Source: VXRJ01 sp965246995 (GTDB taxonomy: Bacteria > Acidobacteriota > Vicinamibacteria > Vicinamibacterales > UBA8438). Taken from it: a DNA stretch of 64,000 nucleotides. Position 1 is the stretch's first letter. Each line of letters starts with the position of its first letter. Where the stretch lies: positions 3,658,001 through 3,722,000 of the forward strand of contig OZ252008.1 of NCBI GenBank assembly GCA_965246995.1, given 5' to 3'. Of this stretch, positions 16,183 to 23,751 are shown in pieces. A model generated the notes under the pieces. That model was given only the letters and a program-made list of their open reading frames with translations, was not told the DNA's origin and made no database searches. The position numbers and the translations under genes were made by a program.

Positions 16183-18027
16183 TCACCCGTGCCGCCCGGT
16201 CGGTAGCGCTACAGGCTCGGGCTCGGGCGTGAAGTCCTCGCCGGGATTGATGAAGCGGTTCCGCTCGATCCCGTACTGCCGGTCGTAGAGCTGCTTGTAG
16301 CGGCCGTCGATGGCAATCAGTTCGTCGTGCGTACCTCGCTCGACGACTTCTCCCGCCTCGATCACCAGTATCTGATCCGCACTCCGAATCGTCGACAGCC
16401 GGTGCGCGATCACGAAGCTGGTCCGCCCTTCGCGCAATGCACGCAGACCGTCCTGGATCAGTGCTTCGCTTTCGCTATCGAGGCTCGACGTCGCCTCGTC
16501 CAGGATCAGAATGCCCGGGTCAGCCAGGATGGCGCGCGCGATCGCGACGCGTTGCCGCTGCCCGCCGGAGAGCTTGATCCCCCGCTCTCCGACGATCGTG
16601 TCGTAGCCGTCAGGGAACTGCGCAATGAACTCGTCGCAGTGGGCGAGGCGGCTGACTTCTCGGATCTCCTCAAGAGTGGCGTGCGGATTGGCGAAGCTGA
16701 GGTTCGCGCGGATCGTGCCGTCGAAAAGGAAATTCTCCTGCAGGACGACGCCCAGGCGGGCGCGGTAGTCCTTCAGACTCACTGTCTCGAGATCACGGCC
16801 ATCGATCAGGACGCGGCCGGTGGTCGGCCGATTGAACGCCATCACCAGGCTGATCAGCGTGCTCTTGCCCGAGCCGCTCGAGCCGACGAGCGCCGTCGTC
16901 GTGCCGGACCCCGCATGGAGCGATACCCCCTTGAGGACGGGGACGCCGGGTTCGTACTCGAACCAGGCTTCCTCGAGCCGGACCTCGCCACCGAACGACC
17001 CGAGTGCCTCCCGGGTTTCGTCTTCCTGGTCCTCCGTCACCATCTGGCGGATCTCGCGGATCCGGTCGAGGCCGGCGAATGCCTCGGTGATCTGCGTGCC
17101 GATCTGCGAGATCTGAATCACCGGCGCGATGAGGAGTCCGGTGAAGATGATGTACTGCAGCATCTCGCCGGTGGTCCACGCCCCGGACATCAGCGCCTGC
17201 CCCCCGAGGACGATCATCAGCGCGCCGATCAGGCCCATGATGAACGTCGAGATCGACGTTACGGCTGAAACGCCGGTCACCGCCTTTGCGACGTTCCGGA
17301 ACAGACGGTGGACGCCCCGCGCAAAGACGAGCTGCTCGCGCTTCTCGACGCCGTACGCCTTCACGATCCGGATGCCGCCAAGGGTTTCGGCGAGGCGCCC
17401 CGTCACCTCGGCATTGATCTTTCCGCGCTCGCGGAAGACCGGCCGGAGCCGCGAGAAGCTGACTGCCATCGCCACACCAAACAGAACCAGAATCAGCAGG
17501 GTCAGCGCGGTCAGTCGCCAGTTGAGCCAGAACAACCAGACCAACGCTATCGACGCGGTGAGCACCCCTCCCGTCAGTTGAGCCAAGCCGGTACCTACGA
17601 GGTTCCGGATCCCCTCGGCATCGGTCATGACGCGGGAAATCAGGACGCCGGTCTTCGTCGAATCGAAATAGCGGATGGGCAGGCGTGAGACATGCGCCAT
17701 CACCTGCTTCCGCATCTCGGTGATGGCGCGCTGCGCCGCGACCCCGAGCACCTGCGACAGGGCGAAGCCGGTCGCCGACTGGACGACCGCGGCACCGAGG
17801 CCGACAGCGGCCAGCAGGAACAGCTCGTCGGTCCGCTGCGCCGGCACCACCTCATCGAGGATGTAGCGCGACATTACCGGAATCACCAGGCCCGCAAGAC
17901 GGCTCACGAGGATCAGGACGAGTCCGAGCAGCAGCCGCGAACGGTGGCGCCAGATGAGGCCGCGTGCCTCCACCCAGGCGGTGGCAGTCAGCTTGCGCTT
18001 CTTCTTGGTGTCGGGGGAATCAGGCAT
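16183..18027 (-). CDS. ABC transporter, fused permease and ATPase (exporter type), 614 aa
   Basis: Half-transporter of the MsbA/multidrug exporter group, which works as a homo- or heterodimer in the inner membrane. Residues about 25-320 form six transmembrane helices. The ATPase domain has Walker A GSSGSGKST, Q-loop VVLQENFLFDGT, signature LSGGQRQRVAIARAI, Walker B ILILDEATSSLD and H-loop VIAHRLST. MsbA-like lipid export is possible, but the substrate cannot be decided. The ATG at 18027 gives the basic N-terminus expected (MPDSPDTKKKRK). It is divergent from dinB with 27 bp between the starts. Confidence 0.92.
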   Translation of the reverse strand: MPDSPDTKKKRKLTATAWVEARGLIWRHRSRLLLGLVLILVSRLAGLVIPVMSRYILDEVVPAQRTDELFLLAAVGLGAAVVQSATGFALSQVLGVAAQRAITEMRKQVMAHVSRLPIRYFDSTKTGVLISRVMTDAEGIRNLVGTGLAQLTGGVLTASIALVWLFWLNWRLTALTLLILVLFGVAMAVSFSRLRPVFRERGKINAEVTGRLAETLGGIRIVKAYGVEKREQLVFARGVHRLFRNVAKAVTGVSAVTSISTFIMGLIGALMIVLGGQALMSGAWTTGEMLQYIIFTGLLIAPVIQISQIGTQITEAFAGLDRIREIRQMVTEDQEDETREALGSFGGEVRLEEAWFEYEPGVPVLKGVSLHAGSGTTTALVGSSGSGKSTLISLVMAFNRPTTGRVLIDGRDLETVSLKDYRARLGVVLQENFLFDGTIRANLSFANPHATLEEIREVSRLAHCDEFIAQFPDGYDTIVGERGIKLSGGQRQRVAIARAILADPGILILDEATSSLDSESEALIQDGLRALREGRTSFVIAHRLSTIRSADQILVIEAGEVVERGTHDELIAIDGRYKQLYDRQYGIERNRFINPGEDFTPEPEPVALPTGRHG

Positions 18028-18042
18028 GCGGCACCATGGTAG

Positions 18043-18048
18043 TAGACT
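18043..18048 (+). promoter_or_regulatory. Putative dinB -10 element TAGACT
   Basis: TAGACT ends 6 nt before the dinB GTG with no Shine-Dalgarno. The same hexamer at the same distance precedes the DUF1684 gene at 33122. No LexA-like box was recognised. Confidence 0.35.
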
Positions 18049-18054
18049 TCCGCC

Positions 18055-19179
18055 GTGACCGATCGGCGACGCCGCATCGTGCACATCGACATGGATGCGT
18101 TCTACGCGTCGGTCGAACAGCGCGACCGCCCGGAGTTGCGCGGCAGGCCGGTCGCGGTAGGCGGGCGGCCGGAAGGGCGCGGAGTTGTCGCGGCGGCCAG
18201 CTATGAGGCACGCGCGTTCGGCGTCCACTCGGCGCTGTCGATGGCGCAGGCGGTCCGTCGCTGTCCCGAACTGGTGATCGTCCGACCCGATTTCCCGAAG
18301 TACCGCTCCATTTCGCAGCAAGTCTTCGACCTGTACCGTGCCGTTACGCCGATGGTGGAACCGCTCTCGCTCGACGAGGCGTATCTCGACGTGACGGAAA
18401 ATGCGTGGGACGAGCCGTACGCGACACGCGTGGCAAAGCGGCTGAAGGCGCAGATTCAGGAGACGACCGGCCTGACCGCGTCCGCCGGCGTGGCGCCGAA
18501 CAAGTTCCTGGCGAAAATCGCCTCCGCGTGGCAGAAGCCGGACGGCTTGACCGTGGTGTCGCACGAACGGGTCGAGCCGTTCCTGCAGCAGTTGCCGGTC
18601 GGGGCGCTCTGGGGTGTCGGTCCCGTCACCGAGCGCCGGTTGCACGAGGCGGGGATCGAACGCCTGGTGGACCTCCGCGAGATTGACGATGCGAAGCTCC
18701 ACCGCCTGGTCGGCAACTACGCCGAGTCGCTACGGCGTCTGGCCCACGGCATCGACGAGCGACCGGTCATGGCCCACCGCGAACGGAAATCGAAGAGCTC
18801 GGAACAGACCTACGCGCTCGATCTGATCGACCTGGAGACGATTCGCGCCGAGATCGACCGGATGGCGCGAGCGTCGGCGAAATGGCTCCGCCTCACCGAT
18901 ACGCGGGCCCGTACGGTCACCGTGAAGGTGCGCTACGATGACTTCACGACCATCACCCGGAGCAACACGGAACGCCCGGCGACGGACGACGCTGATGCCA
19001 TCGCGCGCCGCGCGCAGAAACTGATCGACCGGACCGACGCCGGGGCCCGACCGGTCCGTCTGCTGGGGGTTGGCGTCCATGGCCTGATCGGCGCGGACAT
19101 CGACGACGATCCGTCCCCCGCCAGCCACGACTGGCCCCGCCTCTGGGATCTTCCGTCCGGCGAGCTGGCGCACACATGA
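18055..19179 (+). CDS. dinB: DNA polymerase IV (Y family), 374 aa
   Basis: Error-prone translesion polymerase. Catalytic acidic residues are Asp12 (HIDMDAFYASVEQ) and Asp107-Glu108 (SLDEAYLDV). The steric-gate Phe/Tyr region FYASVE, the helix-hairpin-helix region (LWGVGPVTERRLHEAGI) and the little-finger domain are present, so all domains are intact. A PIP-like beta-clamp motif is not obvious at the C-terminus. The GTG start at 18055 follows a TAGACT hexamer. The stop overlaps the rsgA start (ATGA), so the two are probably co-transcribed. Confidence 0.95.
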   Translation: MTDRRRRIVHIDMDAFYASVEQRDRPELRGRPVAVGGRPEGRGVVAAASYEARAFGVHSALSMAQAVRRCPELVIVRPDFPKYRSISQQVFDLYRAVTPMVEPLSLDEAYLDVTENAWDEPYATRVAKRLKAQIQETTGLTASAGVAPNKFLAKIASAWQKPDGLTVVSHERVEPFLQQLPVGALWGVGPVTERRLHEAGIERLVDLREIDDAKLHRLVGNYAESLRRLAHGIDERPVMAHRERKSKSSEQTYALDLIDLETIRAEIDRMARASAKWLRLTDTRARTVTVKVRYDDFTTITRSNTERPATDDADAIARRAQKLIDRTDAGARPVRLLGVGVHGLIGADIDDDPSPASHDWPRLWDLPSGELAHT

Positions 19180-20228
19180 TGCAGGCCACCACCGATGGCC
19201 TGGCCCCGCTCGGTTGGGACGCCGAGTTCGCAGCCGCGTTCGGCGCGCTGAACGATGCCGCGCTCGTTCCCGCGCGCGTCGGCATCGAGCACAACCATAT
19301 CTACCGCGTGTTTACGGCAGAGGGCGAACGGATGGCCCAGGCGGCCGGACGGCTCAAGCACGAAGCAACCGGCCAGGACCAGCTCCCCGCGGTGGGTGAC
19401 TGGGTAGCGGTTGCCCTTAACGAGACCGACAACACCGCCACTATTCGCTCCATCCTCCCCCGGCGCAGCAGCTTCTCGCGCAAGGCGGCGGGCGATCCGA
19501 CGAAACGCCAGGTAGTGGCGGCCAATATCGACTTCGTGCTCGTCGTGGCGGGACTGGACCGCGACTTCAATCCGCGCCGCATCGCGCGCTATCTGGTGGC
19601 GGCGGCCGAGAGCGGCGCGCGACCGGTCGTCGTCCTGAACAAGCGCGACCTGCGCAAGGACCTGGACGCGGCGTTTGGCGAGGTGCGCGACGCGGCCCCG
19701 AGCGTCCCGATCCACGCCACCTGCGGGAAGACCGGCGCCGGCGTCGACCAACTCGAGACCTACCTCGCCCCCGGCCGCACCGTCGCCCTGCTCGGATCGT
19801 CGGGCGCCGGCAAGTCGACGCTGATCAACCGCCTGTTGGGCGAGGAGCGTCAGCGGACCCAACCGGTCCGTCACACCGACCAGCGCGGCCGCCACACCAC
19901 AATCCACCGCGAACTGATTACGTGTCCCGGCGGCGGCATCATCATCGACACCCCGGGAATGCGGGAACTCCAGATCTGGGACAGCGACCGCGCACTGGAA
20001 GACGCCTTCACCGATATCGACGAACTGGCCAGCGAATGCCGCTTCCGTGACTGCCGCCACGTCACCGAACCGGGCTGCGCCGTCCACAACGCGGTCGAGG
20101 AAGGCAAACTCAACTCCGCCCGCCTCAACCAGTACCGTCGCCTTGCCGAGGAACGCGCCGAGCTGGTGCAGCGCCGCGAGGAACTGGCCCGCCTGCAAGA
20201 TCGGGCGTACACGCGACGGAAGCGCTAA
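19176..20228 (+). CDS. rsgA: Ribosome small-subunit-dependent GTPase RsgA, 350 aa
   Basis: Circularly permuted GTPase involved in late 30S maturation. An N-terminal OB-fold is followed by G motifs in permuted order: G4 NKRD, G1 GSSGAGKSTLIN, G3 DTPGM. The C-terminal zinc finger ECRFRDCRHVTEPGC supplies Cys/His ligands. The length is normal. The start overlaps the dinB stop by 4 nt; a second ATG follows immediately. Confidence 0.95.
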   Translation: MMQATTDGLAPLGWDAEFAAAFGALNDAALVPARVGIEHNHIYRVFTAEGERMAQAAGRLKHEATGQDQLPAVGDWVAVALNETDNTATIRSILPRRSSFSRKAAGDPTKRQVVAANIDFVLVVAGLDRDFNPRRIARYLVAAAESGARPVVVLNKRDLRKDLDAAFGEVRDAAPSVPIHATCGKTGAGVDQLETYLAPGRTVALLGSSGAGKSTLINRLLGEERQRTQPVRHTDQRGRHTTIHRELITCPGGGIIIDTPGMRELQIWDSDRALEDAFTDIDELASECRFRDCRHVTEPGCAVHNAVEEGKLNSARLNQYRRLAEERAELVQRREELARLQDRAYTRRKR

Positions 20229-20246
20229 GCGTGCGCCGGCCAGTGC

Positions 20247-20264
20247 GCCGGCCTCCAGGCCGGC
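20247..20264. terminator. Hairpin repeat GCCGGCCT-CC-AGGCCGGC
   Basis: An 8-bp stem with a CC loop sits just after the rsgA stop. It is the second copy of the hairpin at 16140-16157, with a compensatory change in the stem. It may terminate the dinB-rsgA transcript. Confidence 0.5.
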
Positions 20265-20338
20265 AACGATCTACCGTCCTCAGCAACCGGCGCCATGCGA
20301 GAATGACGCGACTATCACACCCCCCGGGGAGGACTCCC

Positions 20339-21325
20339 ATGCCATCGAAACGCGCCTTCGCCCTGCTGTTGTTCGCCGCCACCCTCATCCCCGCCTCTGC
20401 ATCCGCCCAACAGGGCGGGGAACTCCCCGATAATGTCCACCACAAGCCGGTCGACATCTGGAGCGAGGGCACCCGCATGGCCGGAGACCTCTACTGGCCG
20501 GCCAGCGCGGGCAACGACGCCCTCCCCGCCATCGTCATGAGCCACGGGTGGGGCGGGACCAAGGCAGGCCTCCGCCGGAACGCCGCGATCTTCGCGGCCG
20601 ACGGCTTCGTCGTTCTGGCGTTCGACTATCGCGGCTGGGGAGAAAGCGACGGCAAGCTGGTCGTCCTCGGCGACATGCCCGAGCGGGGTGTCAACGGCGA
20701 GGTGCAGGTCATGGCGCAGGAGATCCGGCGCGTGATCGATCCGATCGATCAGACCCTCGACATCCGTCGCGCGTTCGACTTCATCGAGGGTGAGCCGAAC
20801 GTCGATCTCGACCGCCTGGGCTACTGGGGTTCGAGCTACTCCGGCGCGCATGCCATCTGGGCGGCGGCGAACGAACCCCGCGTCGCCTGCGCCGTTGGCC
20901 AGGTGGCCGCCGCAAACTCCCTCCACCTCGCGCAGGTTTCCTGGAAGGACGCCGGCATCGATATCGAGCAGTACGCCCGCGAGCAGGCGACCCGCCGGGC
21001 TCGCGGCGAGATCGCGCCGCTTCCGCAGCGGACCGACAAGGCGCCCAACCTGAACGGCTGGGCCCACCTCGACAAGGTGCTCGAGTACCGCCCGGTCAAC
21101 GACGCGGGCCGCATCACGATCCCGCTCCTCGTCATCGACGCCGAGAACGAAGAGCTCTTCGACCGCCATCAGGCCGGTGAGCTCGCGGTCGAGCGCGCCA
21201 AGGCGAACGGCGCGAAGGCGGAGTACGCCGTCATCCCGACCATCACGCACTACGGCATCTACCGCGAAGCCTTCGAGGAGTCGGCGCAGATGGCCCTCGA
21301 CTGGTTCAATGGTTGTTTGAAGTGA
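20339..21325 (+). CDS. Exported alpha/beta hydrolase, 328 aa
   Basis: Serine hydrolase with a signal peptide (MPSKRAFALLLFAATLIPASASA). Family features are the oxyanion region VMSHGWGGTKAG, FDYRGWGES, the nucleophile elbow G-S-S-Y-S-G in YWGSSYSGAHA, an acidic residue in LVIDAENEELF and the catalytic His in PTITHYGIY. It resembles the dienelactone hydrolase/X-Pro dipeptidyl-peptidase-like group; substrate unknown. A strong Shine-Dalgarno (GGGGAGGA) precedes the ATG at 20339. The stop overlaps the GTG of the queG remnant. Confidence 0.85.
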   Translation: MPSKRAFALLLFAATLIPASASAQQGGELPDNVHHKPVDIWSEGTRMAGDLYWPASAGNDALPAIVMSHGWGGTKAGLRRNAAIFAADGFVVLAFDYRGWGESDGKLVVLGDMPERGVNGEVQVMAQEIRRVIDPIDQTLDIRRAFDFIEGEPNVDLDRLGYWGSSYSGAHAIWAAANEPRVACAVGQVAAANSLHLAQVSWKDAGIDIEQYAREQATRRARGEIAPLPQRTDKAPNLNGWAHLDKVLEYRPVNDAGRITIPLLVIDAENEELFDRHQAGELAVERAKANGAKAEYAVIPTITHYGIYREAFEESAQMALDWFNGCLK

Positions 21326-21783
21326 CGTCCGAGGACGTAAAGCGGATGGCCCGGGAAGCGGGGTTCGATCTGTGTGGGATCGCTCCCGCGGAGGCGTTCC
21401 CCGAGCTGGAACACTTCGACGAATGGCTGGCCGCGGGATACGCAGGCGAAATGCGGTACCTGGAGCGGTCCGCGGTGCGGCGGGCGGATGTGCGGAACGT
21501 GGTGCCGGCGGCGCGGTCGGTGTTTGACCGGCCGACGCTGGTGGACCTGTGGCGTCGCTCGGATGCCGACACCCAGGCGCGGCTCGCCGATAGCGCGATG
21601 TCCCGCGCGAAGTTGAAAGGGTTTCGACGCAACGTGGCGGTCGCGCTGGGCAACATCCGAACCGCCGCGGCCCGTGCGGCGCTGGAAGCGCCGCCTGACC
21701 CCGACCATGCATCGACCCAGGATCCGGTCGTTGCCGAACATGTCGTGTGGGCGCGGCGACGCTACGGACCGGAAGACCCGTGA
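21322..21783 (+). pseudogene. queG: Internally deleted epoxyqueuosine reductase remnant
   Basis: QueG reduces epoxyqueuosine to queuosine in tRNA, using cobalamin and two 4Fe-4S clusters; it is normally about 350-380 aa. Here only 153 residues remain. Residues 1-65 match the N-terminal domain (GFDLCGIAPAE, EWLAAGYAGEMRYLERSA, ADVRNVVPAARSV). Then comes the far C-terminus without a break in frame (FDRPTLVDLWRRSD, MSRAKLKGFRRNVAVALGN). The cobalamin-binding region and all cluster Cys residues of the centre are missing. The gene therefore looks inactivated by an in-frame deletion of about 200 residues. The GTG start overlaps the hydrolase stop. Confidence 0.82.
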
Positions 21784-21809
21784 GACAATAGGGGGCATCG
21801 GGCACCCCC

Positions 21810-22388
21810 ATGGCTGATTCGGACGCACCGAAAACGGGCATCGCATCCCTCGCACCGTCGCTGCTGGTCTCCATGCCGCAGCTCACCGATCCGAACTTCC
21901 ATCGGTCGGTCATTCTCCTCTGCGAGCATGGTGAGGATGGTGCGTTCGGCCTGGTGCTGAATCGACGGACCGAAACACCTGCTGCGGCCGTCGTCGGGAT
22001 GAGGCCCCCACCGTCCCGTGACAGCGACCTGGAACTCTGGATCGGCGGACCGGTCTCACCGGAACGGGGATGGATCCTGCTGGGCGACGAGCCGAGCGAT
22101 GCCGAGTCGGTCCGCGTCTGCGACGGGATTTTCCTTTCGACGTCGCAGACGCTGCTGCGCCGCCTGCTCGAGGCGGCGCCGCCGAGCCGGACTCGGCTGC
22201 TGACCGGCTATGCCGGCTGGGGCCCTGGTCAACTCGACGCCGAGCTCTCGCTGTCTTCGTGGCTCAATGCTGACGTCGATCTCGACATCATCTTCGACAC
22301 CGACCCCGACAATATGTGGGAAGCGGTCATCCGCAGCATGGGTGTCGATCCCGCCCTGCTCCAGAGCGGCGGCACCGCCGTCAACTGA
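21810..22388 (+). CDS. yqgE: YqgE/AlgH family protein, 192 aa
   Basis: Conserved cytoplasmic protein of uncertain function (DUF179). Signatures are SLLVSMPQLTDPNFHRSVILLCEH near the N-terminus, GAFGLVLNR, ELWIGGPV and LLTGYAGWGPGQLDAEL. The length fits. It is convergent with the amidohydrolase gene; a short element of the palindromic repeat family lies between them. Confidence 0.93.
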   Translation: MADSDAPKTGIASLAPSLLVSMPQLTDPNFHRSVILLCEHGEDGAFGLVLNRRTETPAAAVVGMRPPPSRDSDLELWIGGPVSPERGWILLGDEPSDAESVRVCDGIFLSTSQTLLRRLLEAAPPSRTRLLTGYAGWGPGQLDAELSLSSWLNADVDLDIIFDTDPDNMWEAVIRSMGVDPALLQSGGTAVN

Positions 22389-22390
22389 CA

Positions 22391-22422
22391 GCCAGCCCCC
22401 GCGGCTGACCACGGGCTCCTAA
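22391..22422. repeat. Short palindromic repeat element F
   Basis: The right end ACCACGGGCTCCTAA matches the terminal sequence of the long repeats, and AGCCC (22394-22398) can pair with GGGCT (22413-22417). Read on the minus strand, the element's terminal TAG (22421-22419) is the amidohydrolase stop codon. It lies between two convergent genes and may act as a terminator. Confidence 0.6.
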
Positions 22423-23681
22423 GGTTCGTGGCGATAGACGACCCCGTCACGCATGACAAAGCGGACGTTGCGCACCGCGGCGATGTTCAGGAGTGGATTG
22501 CCTTCGACCGCGACCAGATCGGCGAGGAAGCCGGGGGCCACTTGCCCGAGACTCTCCTCAAGGCCGATGGAGCGCGCCGCGAGCGACGTGGCGGCGACTA
22601 TCGCGTCCATCTCGTCCTGACCGCCCTCGTCGACCCGGACAACCATCTCCTCCACGTTGCGGCCGTGCGCGCCAGGCGCGGCGTCGGTGCCGAAAACGAC
22701 CTGGACGTTGCCGTTGCGGAGCGTCTCGCGGAACGTATCCAGTCCGATCCGGCGTGCCTCGCGCATCCGCTCGAAACCGATTTCGGTGTAGTTCCCGACG
22801 CCGATGAACTGCGGACGGAACTCCGCGTAGTTGTCCCAGAGCAGGCCGGCGTGGAAACCGACGTACGTGCCTCGCTCGGCCAGCAGAAGGATGGTGTCGG
22901 CGTCGTAGCGGTTGCCATGCTCGATCTGGTTGCAACCAGCCCGGGCGACCGCACTCACCACCTCCGAGCCGTAGGCATGCACGGTGGATCGGAGCCCCTG
23001 GGCACGCGCCTCGTCGCACGCTGCCTGGATCTGTTCGTCGCTCAGCGTCCGTTCCCCGCCATCCCGGATGCTGCCCGAGGCGAACACCTTCACGACATCG
23101 GCGCCGTCCGCCTTGAGTTGCCGGACGAAGGCACGGATCGCCTCCACGTCGCCGGTCGCGGCGGTCACCGGCCGGAGCGACGTCAGCACGCGCGGACCCG
23201 GTATGTCGCCAGCCGCGATCCGCTCCCGAAGAGGAGCATCTATCTCGCCGCCGAGGCTCTGCACCGTGGTGACGCCCGACAGCAGCGTGCGCCAGGCGTT
23301 CGCGACCGCGTGGAGCATCAGCTCCGCCTCCGTCTCCGGCGGCGCGTCCGCGGCGCCGTGCACCTTGCCGCTGCTGTCGAAGTGCGACCCGAGATGGACG
23401 TGCGTGTCGATCCAGCCGGGCATCAGCGTCAGCTCGGACAGGTCGTAGTCGACCGCGCCGCGTAACCCGTCGATGCGCATGATGGTGTTGCCGGCGACCG
23501 TGACGCGAGCGTTCTCGCGCATCCCGCCGTTTCCGTTGAGCAGCAGGCCGGCGCGGATCGTGATGGGGCCGTCTCCCGCCGGCGCCTGAGCGCCGACCGG
23601 AGCATGTGTGCCGGGCGCGCCCAGGCACAGGCCGAGAAACAGAACGCTGACGACTCCCGCTGCGACTCTCGTCCGTGTCAT
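22419..23681 (-). CDS. Exported amidohydrolase (imidazolonepropionase-like), 420 aa
   Basis: Metal-dependent hydrolase with a signal peptide (VVSVLFLGLCLGAPG...) and the amidohydrolase TIM-barrel motifs: HxH in DTHVHLG, further His ligands in STVHAYG and IEHGNRYD, and the catalytic Asp in VFGTDAAPGAHG. The N-terminal ITIRAGLLLNGNG and C-terminal LADLVAVEGNPL form the usual beta-sandwich. Related proteins include prolidase-type peptidases and imidazolonepropionase-like enzymes; substrate unknown. The ATG follows a GGGAGGA Shine-Dalgarno. The TAG stop is formed by the end of repeat element F. Confidence 0.88.
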   Translation of the reverse strand: MTRTRVAAGVVSVLFLGLCLGAPGTHAPVGAQAPAGDGPITIRAGLLLNGNGGMRENARVTVAGNTIMRIDGLRGAVDYDLSELTLMPGWIDTHVHLGSHFDSSGKVHGAADAPPETEAELMLHAVANAWRTLLSGVTTVQSLGGEIDAPLRERIAAGDIPGPRVLTSLRPVTAATGDVEAIRAFVRQLKADGADVVKVFASGSIRDGGERTLSDEQIQAACDEARAQGLRSTVHAYGSEVVSAVARAGCNQIEHGNRYDADTILLLAERGTYVGFHAGLLWDNYAEFRPQFIGVGNYTEIGFERMREARRIGLDTFRETLRNGNVQVVFGTDAAPGAHGRNVEEMVVRVDEGGQDEMDAIVAATSLAARSIGLEESLGQVAPGFLADLVAVEGNPLLNIAAVRNVRFVMRDGVVYRHEP

Positions 23682-23751
23682 GGCGCGTCCTCCCGTTGCG
23701 AGGGATCCCGGATGTCCGTCCGTCCCGAGCGCGGGCTCCTGGAGAACGATA

